Positions 1-5,671 of a DNA stretch of 5,760 bases are shown piece by piece; positions within the stretch are counted from its first letter, which is position 1, and the number at the start of each line of letters is the position of its first letter. Under the pieces are notes generated by a model that saw only the letters and a list, made by a program, of their open reading frames with translations, did not search any database and was not told the origin of the DNA. Origin of the DNA: an uncultured Mycoplasmatota bacterium (GTDB taxonomy: Bacteria > Bacillota_I > Bacilli_A > RF39 > UBA660). The position numbers and the translations under genes were made by a program. The DNA is taken from the NCBI GenBank assembly GCA_946497375.1, contig CAMMKE010000067.1, positions 1 to 5,760 of the forward strand, written 5' to 3'.

Positions 1-73
1 AGATAGCTCAGTTGGCTAGAGCGCTCGGTTCATACCCGAAAGGTCGAGGGTTCGACTCCCCCTCTCGCTACCA
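1..73 (+). tRNA. tRNA-Met (CAT), elongator type, 5' end cut off by window edge
   Basis: All arms fold except the missing first four acceptor bases. Positions 1-3 (AGA) are acceptor bases 5-7 and pair with TCT at 63-65. The D arm GCTC/GAGC is at 6-9 and 19-22. The anticodon loop is 29-35 with CAT at 31-33, the T loop TTCGACT is at 51-57, and the discriminator A at 70 precedes an encoded CCA at 71-73. The loop context TTCATAC and the C11-G24 pair in the D stem match elongator tRNA-Met of Bacillota. They do not match initiator tRNA (A11-U24 pair, GGG/CCC anticodon stem) or the lysidine-modified tRNA-Ile2. Two stem positions are not Watson-Crick: C24 opposite A40 at the base of the anticodon stem, and A47 opposite C61 in the T stem. 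Confidence 0.95.
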
Positions 74-87
74 AATTTGTTTAGTCT

Positions 88-110
88 ACTGGGTGTAATA
101 TCCAGTTTTT
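88..110 (+). terminator. Rho-independent terminator after tRNA-Met
   Basis: ACTGGGT (88-94) pairs with ATCCAGT (100-106) through seven pairs, one of them G-U, with a five-base loop (95-99). A T-run to position 110 follows. It lies 15 bases after the CCA end, so it most likely ends the tRNA transcript, or a tRNA cluster entering from the left. Confidence 0.75.
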
Positions 111-134
111 AATTTTAAAAATAAATAATATAAT
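106..134 (+). promoter_or_regulatory. Weak candidate promoter for the 181-465 gene
   Basis: A perfect TATAAT stands at 129-134, about 47 bases before the start codon at 181. The hexamer 17 bases upstream (TTTTTA, 106-111) matches the -35 consensus at only three positions and lies in the T-run of the preceding terminator. Such -10-like strings are common by chance in AT-rich DNA. The rest of the 74-180 gap shows nothing else. Confidence 0.3.
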
Positions 135-180
135 TATCTAAACAAAATGATAAATGACAATCTGAAAGTGTGGTGTATAT

Positions 181-465
181 ATGAACTCATTTAAGAAGTT
201 TCCATTTAAAGATAAGCCTAATACTGCTGTAATTACTTGTAATCATATACTTGATGAGAAACAACCTATATTATATGTTAGTCATGATGCAGATGACGGA
301 TGTTGGCAATTCCTATGTAGTAAAGAACACGATGTTGAAGATTCAAGAATAGTTGCCTTAGAAGAAATATTTGAAATGGATAAATCAATAAAAAAAATAG
401 CAAATTTGAATTATGGGAAAAAAGCATATAGGAAAGATAAAAATGACAAGTGGATTATTCAATAA
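181..465 (+). CDS. Small conserved-type hypothetical protein, possibly DUF2185/Imm33-like
   Basis: This is a 94-residue acidic/basic protein with no signal peptide or membrane segment, so probably cytosolic. From the N-terminus it shows a Pro-Asn-Thr-Ala strand (residues 13-16), ILYVSHD (30-36), DDGCWQF (38-44), a short acidic stretch with EHDVED (49-54), an ALEEI..MDKSI helix region (59-69), and a basic C-terminus ending ...KWIIQ. The order 'tyrosine strand, D-D-G-x-W-x-F, acidic loop, D-x-S-I, G...R...W' recalls the DUF2185/Imm33 family, which has been linked to toxin immunity. That link comes from memory of motif order and is tentative. The start has a modest Shine-Dalgarno site (GTGGTG, 170-175) five bases before ATG. 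It stands alone, opposite the GDPD gene, and no toxin gene is next to it here. Stop is TAA. Confidence 0.8.
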   Translation: MNSFKKFPFKDKPNTAVITCNHILDEKQPILYVSHDADDGCWQFLCSKEHDVEDSRIVALEEIFEMDKSIKKIANLNYGKKAYRKDKNDKWIIQ

Positions 466-487
466 ATTGCAATAGTCTTCCGATTTT

Positions 488-527
488 AAAAAAAGAATAG
501 TTACTTAGCTTGTACTATTCCTTTTTT
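488..527. terminator. Bidirectional rho-independent terminator between converging genes
   Basis: GAATAGT (495-501) pairs with ACTATTC (514-520), and AC (503-504) can add two pairs with GT (512-513) across a one-base bulge. An A7 tract (488-494) precedes it and a T6 tract (522-527) follows, so both strands give a hairpin with a U-tail. It serves the plus-strand gene ending at 465 and the minus-strand operon ending at 501. The phosphodiesterase stop codon (501-503) and last codons lie inside the hairpin. Confidence 0.8.
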
Positions 528-1199
528 GTTACATATTAAATTATTACTATATTTCTTATAATTAGTGAATTCTTCTTTAGTATTAATAGTCCAAATAAAT
601 AACTCTTTATTAGATGCTTCTTTTACTTTAAAGATTAATTCTTTAGGACTAGATATAAAACTAATATATTTTTGTTTAATTAAGTATTTATAGATAAAAA
701 CATCATATAAAGCTCTTTTAAAGCCATTATACTCATTAGTTAATAAAATACCTATCTTATATCTTTTTAAGCTTGTAAGAACCATTTTTCTAAGTATTAT
801 AGGATTAAAACTTTGTAATAATACCTCTTCATTATAATCAAGTAATAATTTGTTTAATTCTTTTAAAGTATTACTGTTAAAATTTTCTTTAAGTTCTATT
901 AATAAAGTAACTCTACCATTTACTAACTTTAAAATATCTTCTAATAAAGGTATTTTATCAGTAGTATTTAATAAATTAACTTTATTTAACTCTTTATAAG
1001 TCATATCTTTAACAAGCCTATCTATACCAGTTAATCTCTTAATATTATCATCATGAAAAACTACTATTTTCTTATCCTTAGTTACTCTAATATCAAGTTC
1101 TATATTAAGATTATCTAACAAAGCTTTCTTAAAAGCACTAATAGTATTCTCTACTATCTTTTCATTATCAAATAAACCTCTATGAGCATATATATTCAA
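501..1199 (-). CDS. Glycerophosphodiester phosphodiesterase (GDPD family, cytosolic)
   Basis: The enzyme hydrolyses glycerophosphodiesters, the products of phospholipid deacylation, to glycerol 3-phosphate and an alcohol. It folds as a metal-dependent TIM barrel. Family motifs run in order, numbered from the TTG start: HRG (6-8) with the catalytic His-Arg, ENT (17-19), the metal pair E34/D36 in ELDIR, catalytic H49 in VVFHDD, P-x-LEDIL (84-90), IELKE (101-105), QSFNP (129-133) and WTIN (203-206). At 232 residues it has normal length for the small cytosolic type, and there is no signal peptide. A GTG at 1206-1208 would add three residues, but the ribosome-binding site sits on top of it, so TTG at 1197-1199 is preferred. 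Last gene of the minus-strand operon, one base after the pentapeptide gene. The C-terminal end (ICNKKG) diverges from the usual ITDxP-type ending. The exact substrate cannot be read. Confidence 0.93.
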   Translation of the reverse strand: MNIYAHRGLFDNEKIVENTISAFKKALLDNLNIELDIRVTKDKKIVVFHDDNIKRLTGIDRLVKDMTYKELNKVNLLNTTDKIPLLEDILKLVNGRVTLLIELKENFNSNTLKELNKLLLDYNEEVLLQSFNPIILRKMVLTSLKRYKIGILLTNEYNGFKRALYDVFIYKYLIKQKYISFISSPKELIFKVKEASNKELFIWTINTKEEFTNYKKYSNNLICNKKGIVQAK

Positions 1200-1200
1200 T

Positions 1201-1788
1201 CTAATCACCCTCTTCTATTTTAATACCTAATAACAAGCTTAAATCTAAAGCCTGATTCATATTGACAATAACACCTCTTAAGTTTTCTAAAGATACTTTT
1301 ATATCCATTATATCACAAGTATTAAGTTTTATTTTATTTAAAGATGTATGTAATATTTCTGCATTACATAATTTACAATGATTAAACTCTATTTTCTTAA
1401 AACTTACTTCATTAAAGCTAGAATAGTTCAAAGAACAATTATTAAACTTAAAGTTATTAAATTTAACTAATGAGAAGTTACTATAATCTAAGTTAGAGTC
1501 ACTAATAATAGAATCTATCAAAGTACTACTACTAAAGTCAATTCCTAATAAATTACAGTTTGTAAATATTAAATCTTTTATGCCATTATTACTAAAATTA
1601 GCATTACGAAAGTCACAAGATTTAAACTTACAAGACATAAAGTCTATTCTTTCCAAATCACTATTACTAAAATCTATATTAGTAAAAGTACAATTTCTAA
1701 AACTTAGATAATAAGGACTATCAGGAAACTTGTCATTAAAATACTCTTTATCATAAAATGTCTCATCATCTATGAAATCATTAAACAT
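1201..1788 (-). CDS. Pentapeptide repeat protein, Qnr/McbG-like
   Basis: This 195-residue protein folds, by family knowledge, as a right-handed quadrilateral beta-helix. A hydrophobic centre residue (F, L, I or V) occurs every fifth position without a break from F30 to V175, about 30 repeats or 7-8 helix turns. Examples are CKF, CDF, ANF, CNL and SNL at the faces. The C-terminus, NLRGVIVN..QALDLSLLLGI (169-189), matches the capping end of Gram-positive Qnr-like proteins, which bind DNA gyrase and shield it from quinolones or toxins. Unlike plasmid QnrA/B/S it has no loop insertions. Quinolone protection is inference; many pentapeptide proteins have no known role. It starts two bases after the stop of the upstream gene with only a weak ribosome-binding site, so translational coupling is likely. 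It is rich in Cys and Ser/Asn, has no Trp, and ends in TAG, the only TAG stop here. Confidence 0.9.
   Translation of the reverse strand: MFNDFIDDETFYDKEYFNDKFPDSPYYLSFRNCTFTNIDFSNSDLERIDFMSCKFKSCDFRNANFSNNGIKDLIFTNCNLLGIDFSSSTLIDSIISDSNLDYSNFSLVKFNNFKFNNCSLNYSSFNEVSFKKIEFNHCKLCNAEILHTSLNKIKLNTCDIMDIKVSLENLRGVIVNMNQALDLSLLLGIKIEEGD
1204..1212 (-). promoter_or_regulatory. Ribosome-binding site fixing the TTG start of the GDPD gene
   Basis: On the minus strand GAGGGTGAT closely resembles the extended anti-SD complement GGAGGTGAT. It ends four bases before TTG (1197-1199), so the GAGGG core is eight bases from that codon, a normal distance. The alternative GTG (1206-1208) lies inside the site itself and could not be served by it. 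The site overlaps the last codons of the pentapeptide gene. Confidence 0.65.
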
Positions 1789-1790
1789 GA

Positions 1791-3782
1791 TTATCTAACT
1801 TCTTTCTTTTTTACTTTTCTAAGTACTAAAGATGGATACTTATCTTTTAAATCATTTTTATTATTAGATAATTCATTTAAAGATGCCTCCCCTAAATCAT
1901 CTTCCATAGAATCAATATAACTAGTAAATTTATCTAAAATATCTTTTCTATAACTACTAGCTTCAAATATATCAGTATCTGTCTCATAAGTAGTTAAATA
2001 CAAATCAATATCTTCTTTATAATATTGTTCTAAATTGCCATCTTTATAAAAGTAATAGTTATTATTTATACAATAAATTGTTTTAGTATTATATTTATCT
2101 TCAGACACTTCAAATGATGTTACAGAAGTATCAGGAGAGAATTTTCCTAATAAATTGTTATTATAATCATATATTAACGTATTTAATAACTCCTTTAGTA
2201 CTATTATATCTTTAAGAAATATAATGTCTTTATATTCTCCAAGCTCTTCTAATTCATAAGTTCTATCGTCATAAATTTCATACCCCATATCTCTTTTAGC
2301 AAGTATATTACTTTTTTCTTTTTTTAATGAGAAATAAAGTTCATGGGCAATATCTATTCTAGAAAATTCAGGAGAAAAAGCAATATCAATACTTTTAAAT
2401 TCTATAGGAATAATTAATCTTCCAAAAAAGTAAATTCCTTTATTATTATTTTTATCTGCAAGATACAAATGATGACTTATACGATTAATTTTATTACATG
2501 TAGCAGAAACATTCCTTTTATAAATATCTCCATAATATTTAGACTTTCCAAAGTAGAAAATACCTTCTAACTCCTTACCTTCATTATTTTTTTGACTATA
2601 TATAAGAGCATTATCATTTTTATCAATAATAGTACAATCATTAATTGCAACTTTATATGAAGTATCATCTGCTTCAATTATATCTGTACATTTATCTTTT
2701 GTTATAGCATAACAATCCTCGCCTAAATGTTCAATCTTATCACTCTCTAATTTTAAAAGATTATTATGATTAACACCACCTATAAACAAATCTAACTTTT
2801 TATCGTTTTCTAAATATAGAGCAACTTCTCTTTTTTGATCTAAAAAATGGTCAAAATTTATATTATCATAATTTTCTGCTAAATATTTTATACTAGCTTC
2901 TTTTCTAGTTGCATCATACATTACACCAACTAAAGTCTTCTTCTTTGTTTCTTTATCTGTTCCTACAAATAGATATTCATAATTAAGTTTAAAATTTTGA
3001 TACCCTGAAGAATAACTAAAAAATGCTGTACAATCTAAGTCTTTAGTTTCTTTTAATATCAATGATTTTATATCGACATTATATACATAAGTTTCTAAAT
3101 CATCTTTGCAATATAATAAATTACTATTTTCTTTATCTTGCTTTATTTCTTTAAAATTCCCTATTATTGTAGAAAAAACGCCATCACAATCATAAAAACT
3201 GAAGCTTTTCTCATCTTTCTTAGCATAAATTACTACATTATCTTCTTTTTCTATATCATCGTATTCATATTCAGAAATAGGACCTTTACCCATTAAATAT
3301 ATAGTTTTCTTATCATTAATATCTGTTAATATATAACTTGTATTTTTTAGGGCATCATCAAAATAAGTTGCATTATTTAATTGTTTATCGAATATATTAT
3401 CTTTATCTCTACACTTAATTACATCAAATAAATGTATTTTCTCATCAACTGGTGATTTAAGTATATAAATGAGATCAATTCCTGTCGCTGCCAAACTAAC
3501 ACTACTAACAATATCGAAATCACGTACTAAATATTTTTTATTCATAATGTCATAGATGCTTATTACTTTCTTGCTATCTACATTTTTAATTTGATAGTAA
3601 AGCTTATTAAGTTCATCAACTTTTATATTATAATAATCAAGCTCTCCAATAAGTTCATTTGTTTTAATATCTAATAGTCCATTCTTCCCACTTATAGATG
3701 ACTTTATAAGAGCAACATCATCTATAATAATTTCAATATTATAAAAATCTTTTTCTTTTTTTGTTGTAGTTATTTTTTTCAT
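1791..3782 (-). CDS. Large beta-rich hypothetical protein with degenerate WG-like repeats
   Basis: The product is 663 residues, with no signal peptide or membrane segment. It is built of many short alternating beta-strands separated by charged turns, as in a propeller. Several segments follow the WG-repeat pattern (glycine, aromatic strand, glycine turn, IIP, aromatic, D-x-I) but with the Trp replaced: NGLLDIKTNELIGELDYYNI (34-53), KTIYLMGKGPISEYEYDDI (159-177), GIFYFGKSKYYGDIYKRN (407-424) and KGIYFFGRLIIPIEFKSI (448-465). The last is the clearest. The final 60 or so residues turn helical and charged, ending in a basic tail (RKVKKKEVR). There is no Trp in the whole protein. Start: the longer open frame begins at 3806, but GGGAGGT at 3789-3795 sits six bases before ATG 3780-3782, which fixes the start there. 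No enzyme motif was recognised; a binding or scaffold role is inference. It shares a transcript with the pentapeptide gene two bases downstream. Confidence 0.85.
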   Translation of the reverse strand: MKKITTTKKEKDFYNIEIIIDDVALIKSSISGKNGLLDIKTNELIGELDYYNIKVDELNKLYYQIKNVDSKKVISIYDIMNKKYLVRDFDIVSSVSLAATGIDLIYILKSPVDEKIHLFDVIKCRDKDNIFDKQLNNATYFDDALKNTSYILTDINDKKTIYLMGKGPISEYEYDDIEKEDNVVIYAKKDEKSFSFYDCDGVFSTIIGNFKEIKQDKENSNLLYCKDDLETYVYNVDIKSLILKETKDLDCTAFFSYSSGYQNFKLNYEYLFVGTDKETKKKTLVGVMYDATRKEASIKYLAENYDNINFDHFLDQKREVALYLENDKKLDLFIGGVNHNNLLKLESDKIEHLGEDCYAITKDKCTDIIEADDTSYKVAINDCTIIDKNDNALIYSQKNNEGKELEGIFYFGKSKYYGDIYKRNVSATCNKINRISHHLYLADKNNNKGIYFFGRLIIPIEFKSIDIAFSPEFSRIDIAHELYFSLKKEKSNILAKRDMGYEIYDDRTYELEELGEYKDIIFLKDIIVLKELLNTLIYDYNNNLLGKFSPDTSVTSFEVSEDKYNTKTIYCINNNYYFYKDGNLEQYYKEDIDLYLTTYETDTDIFEASSYRKDILDKFTSYIDSMEDDLGEASLNELSNNKNDLKDKYPSLVLRKVKKKEVR

Positions 3783-3788
3783 ACCTTT

Positions 3789-3795
3789 ACCTCCC
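3789..3795 (-). promoter_or_regulatory. Ribosome-binding site of the WG-like gene
   Basis: GGGAGGT on the minus strand lies six bases before ATG 3780-3782. It is the strongest Shine-Dalgarno site among the five minus-strand genes and rejects the eight-residue longer start at 3806. Confidence 0.8.
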
Positions 3796-3815
3796 TGATA
3801 CATCAATGTAGTTTT

Positions 3816-3844
3816 ATACTACCATAATAAATTATATAATTCAA
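3816..3844 (-). promoter_or_regulatory. Candidate internal promoter before the WG-like gene
   Basis: On the minus strand a -35 TTGAAT (3839-3844) is followed after exactly 17 bases by TAGTAT (3816-3821). That hexamer is preceded by TGG, an extended -10. Transcription would start near 3809, about 27 bases before the start codon, leaving room for the ribosome-binding site. It fills the 69-base gap after the coiled-coil gene, where no terminator is visible. The WG-like, pentapeptide and GDPD genes could therefore be expressed apart from the two upstream genes. Confidence 0.45.
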
Positions 3845-3851
3845 TGAAAAA

Positions 3852-4751
3852 TTACCCTTCCATTACCTTTACTTTCGCTTTACCATTATCTATACTTCTA
3901 TCTATATCATCTTTAGTTTTATCTATGTCTTTGAGACTATATTTAACAGTATCTTTAATATCATTTATTATTTTAAAGATTCTTTTAAATTCACTTTCTC
4001 TTAGATAAGCTTTATATTTAGTCTTTAAATCACTTTCTACTTTTTCAATATTATCTAGGTTACTTAATAAGTTTTTCTCTATTTCTAGAGCATTATCTTT
4101 ATAAGTCTCTAAACTATCTATATATTCATTACATAAATCTATATAATTATTTTTATTAGAAGATGATAACTCACTTAAGACTTTATAAGAAAGATATGTT
4201 GCAAGTAATGTTCCTACAATATTATGATTATTTTTAAAAGCAAGAAAACTACCTAAGGCAAGTAATGCTTTAGTACCAAAACCTAATTTTTTAGCATCTT
4301 CTTTTTCTAAATCGTTAAATGTTCTATCTAAGTTAATACTAGTAGTAGAACTTAAATCATCAAGAATCTTACCTGTAGATTTAAGGTCTTTAGCAACTTT
4401 ATCAAAGTCTTTTAAATCATCTTCTTTATCACTTAAATCTTCTTTAATGTTATTGAACTCTATATCCTTAGCCCTAACCTCATTGTCTAGTACTTCTTCT
4501 CTTAACTTCGCTTCTTTATACTCTTTATATAAAAGAAACAACTCATTTAAGTCATCAGTAGTTTTTAATAAAGAGATAATATAGTCATATAAATCTTTAT
4601 TTTCAGTTTTTAACTCCTTAAGTATTTCTTTTAATTTCTCTAAGTCTTTAGGATTAGTAATATAAGGTATTTCACTAATCATCTTATCATATTTAACGCT
4701 ATTATCATCATTCTTATCTCTTATATTATTTAAATATGTCTTAGTATCCAT
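3852..4751 (-). CDS. Coiled-coil protein with central hydrophobic hairpin, unknown function
   Basis: The product has 299 residues; I do not recognise a family. Residues 35-135 are highly charged and helical, with Leu/Ile spacing typical of coiled coils (for example LEKLKEILKELK at 37-48). Residues 156-172 (LGFGTKALLALGSFLAF) and 178-192 (IVGTLLATYLSYKVL) are hydrophobic and joined by the polar turn KNNHN. Residues 195-299 are again charged and helical. This suggests a helical rod with a short membrane-dipping or membrane-spanning hairpin and both long arms on the same side, or else a buried hydrophobic helix pair. There is no signal peptide, no Trp, and one Cys. The ribosome-binding site decides the start: ATG at 4749-4751, not the ATG at 4755-4757 that directly abuts it. 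It follows the dehydrogenase gene by 27 bases and precedes the WG-like gene by 69. Stop is TAA. Confidence 0.85.
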   Translation of the reverse strand: MDTKTYLNNIRDKNDDNSVKYDKMISEIPYITNPKDLEKLKEILKELKTENKDLYDYIISLLKTTDDLNELFLLYKEYKEAKLREEVLDNEVRAKDIEFNNIKEDLSDKEDDLKDFDKVAKDLKSTGKILDDLSSTTSINLDRTFNDLEKEDAKKLGFGTKALLALGSFLAFKNNHNIVGTLLATYLSYKVLSELSSSNKNNYIDLCNEYIDSLETYKDNALEIEKNLLSNLDNIEKVESDLKTKYKAYLRESEFKRIFKIINDIKDTVKYSLKDIDKTKDDIDRSIDNGKAKVKVMEG

Positions 4752-4757
4752 ATACAT

Positions 4758-4763
4758 CCCTCT
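4758..4763 (-). promoter_or_regulatory. Ribosome-binding site fixing the start of the coiled-coil gene
   Basis: AGAGGG on the minus strand is six bases from ATG 4749-4751 but directly abuts ATG 4755-4757. The inner ATG is therefore the likely start and the longer frame carries two extra residues (Met-Tyr). A TATAAT at 4778-4783 overlaps the stop of the upstream gene, but I see no convincing -35 for it. Confidence 0.7.
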
Positions 4764-4778
4764 TTTACATACACTCTA

Positions 4779-5564
4779 TTATACTATAAAAGTTTTAATT
4801 AAGACATATAGTTTTGTAAATATTTTTTGGCTAAATGGTCTACTTATAATAAATTTAGGTTTATCTTTCTCTATCTCTCTAACTACTTCTTTAACTAAGT
4901 CACTATAATCAATCTCTTCTAATAGACTAAATATTATCTTTTGGTATTTAGTCATTACAAGAGCCTTATCTTTAACGATATATTCATCTTTAGATTTATT
5001 ATCTATCATCAAATCATTAAAGCCTGTATAATAGGCTCCTGGAAGTATTAAAGAGATACTTACATCAAGACCTTGATATAAGAGTTCTAACTTTAACGTA
5101 TTTGCAAGACTAACTAAGTATAATTTACTTGATGTATAAGTAGATAAATATGGTAAAGGATAAAACACCGCAAGGGATGAGGTTATAAAGACTTTACCAT
5201 GTCTTTTATGATAATAACAGTATCTTAAATACTTCTGTAATAGTCTAAAATTACCTTTAATATTAACATCAATTACTTCATTAAATCTATCATTAGATAT
5301 CTCTAAGATACTACCTCCATTACCAATAGAAGCATGTAATATCAAACAGTCTATATCAAGTTCCTCTATAATATTAAAGTCATTATCTAAAAGATTTAAG
5401 ACAACAGGAAACATGATAATCTTCTCATGATTAATTTTCTCTTCTAAAGCTTTCTTTTCCTTTAAAGTCTTACATCCTGCATAAACAATATGACCACGTA
5501 ATGCTAAAGATTTACCTAAATTATACCCAATATTACTTCTAGCACCAGTTATTAATATATTCAT
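4779..5564 (-). CDS. Short-chain dehydrogenase/reductase (classical SDR family)
   Basis: This is an NAD(P)-dependent oxidoreductase of 261 residues with a Rossmann fold at the very N-terminus. The nucleotide-binding motif TGARSNIG (6-13) fits T-G-x3-G-x-G with the first of the later glycines changed to Asn. HASIG (77-81) stands in the place of NNAG. The catalytic tetrad is complete: N101, S130 (in ITSS), Y143 and K147 (YTSSK). LPGAYYTGF follows the active site, as in the family. No clear acidic residue ends the second strand; R9 and K32 would fit NADP(H) better than NAD(H), which is inference. The substrate cannot be read. The longest frame starts at 5591 and adds nine residues, but GGTGAT at 5569-5574 sits four bases before ATG 5562-5564, directly ahead of the Rossmann strand MNILITG. 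Tandem stops TAA-TAG end the gene. First gene of the minus-strand block. Confidence 0.92.
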   Translation of the reverse strand: MNILITGARSNIGYNLGKSLALRGHIVYAGCKTLKEKKALEEKINHEKIIMFPVVLNLLDNDFNIIEELDIDCLILHASIGNGGSILEISNDRFNEVIDVNIKGNFRLLQKYLRYCYYHKRHGKVFITSSLAVFYPLPYLSTYTSSKLYLVSLANTLKLELLYQGLDVSISLILPGAYYTGFNDLMIDNKSKDEYIVKDKALVMTKYQKIIFSLLEEIDYSDLVKEVVREIEKDKPKFIISRPFSQKIFTKLYVLIKTFIV

Positions 5565-5589
5565 AATTATCACCATTATTAATATAACC

Positions 5590-5616
5590 AAAAAGACCTC
5601 TATTATTTAGAAGTCT
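5590..5616 (-). terminator. Terminator-like hairpin in the leader of the SDR gene
   Basis: On the minus strand the left arm (5608-5616) and right arm (5594-5602) form eight pairs with one mismatch and a five-base loop. A run of five T (5590-5594) follows and overlaps the last pair. It lies about 25 bases before the SDR start codon. It could be an attenuator, a 5' stabilising stem-loop or a real terminator of transcripts entering from the right. I found no T-box, riboswitch or leader-peptide sequence with it. Confidence 0.4.
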
Positions 5617-5623
5617 AAACACA

Positions 5624-5653
5624 ATTATATTCCAAAAAAACTGTCCATTTCCA
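5624..5653 (-). promoter_or_regulatory. Weak candidate promoter of the SDR-led operon
   Basis: A perfect TATAAT (minus strand, 5624-5629) has TGGAAA (5648-5653) 18 bases upstream, which matches the -35 consensus at only three of six positions. Transcription would begin near 5617, right at the leader hairpin. The elements lie within or at the edge of the 16-bp inverted repeat. Confidence 0.35.
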
Positions 5654-5667
5654 GTTTTTTTGGAATA
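5628..5667. repeat. Perfect 16-bp inverted repeat with 8-base centre
   Basis: The arm TATTCCAAAAAAACTG (5628-5643) is matched perfectly by its reverse complement at 5652-5667. The centre is TCCATTTC (5644-5651). Each arm carries a seven-base A or T tract. It lies between the start codons of two divergent genes, overlaps the candidate minus-strand promoter and ends four bases before the plus-strand -35. It could be a bidirectional terminator insulating the two units, an operator, or a small palindromic mobile remnant. Confidence 0.85.
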
Positions 5668-5671
5668 ACTA

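Noticed and set aside
1..465. Integrated mobile element using the tRNA as attachment site
   Set aside because: No copy of the tRNA 3' end recurs in the window and there is no integrase or phage gene.
1201..1788. CRISPR or tandem DNA repeat in the pentapeptide gene
   Set aside because: The periodicity is in the protein (every 15 bases) and the DNA units are not identical; it is ordinary pentapeptide coding sequence.
3783..3806. Longer start of the WG-like gene at 3806
   Set aside because: The strong GGGAGGT site lies inside this extension and points to ATG 3780-3782.
4778..4783. TATAAT on the minus strand as a promoter of the coiled-coil gene
   Set aside because: It has no acceptable -35 at 16-18 bases and overlaps the tandem stop codons of the upstream gene; likely chance in AT-rich DNA.
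501..5564. UGA=Trp genetic code as in Mycoplasma
   Set aside because: Trp is encoded by TGG, and no frame of about 1,750 codons is broken by TGA. The lack of TGA stops (five TAA, one TAG) is explained by AT-richness.
5565..5591. Nine extra N-terminal residues of the dehydrogenase frame (start at 5591)
   Set aside because: They precede the GGTGAT ribosome-binding site and the Rossmann strand, so ATG 5562-5564 is the better start.
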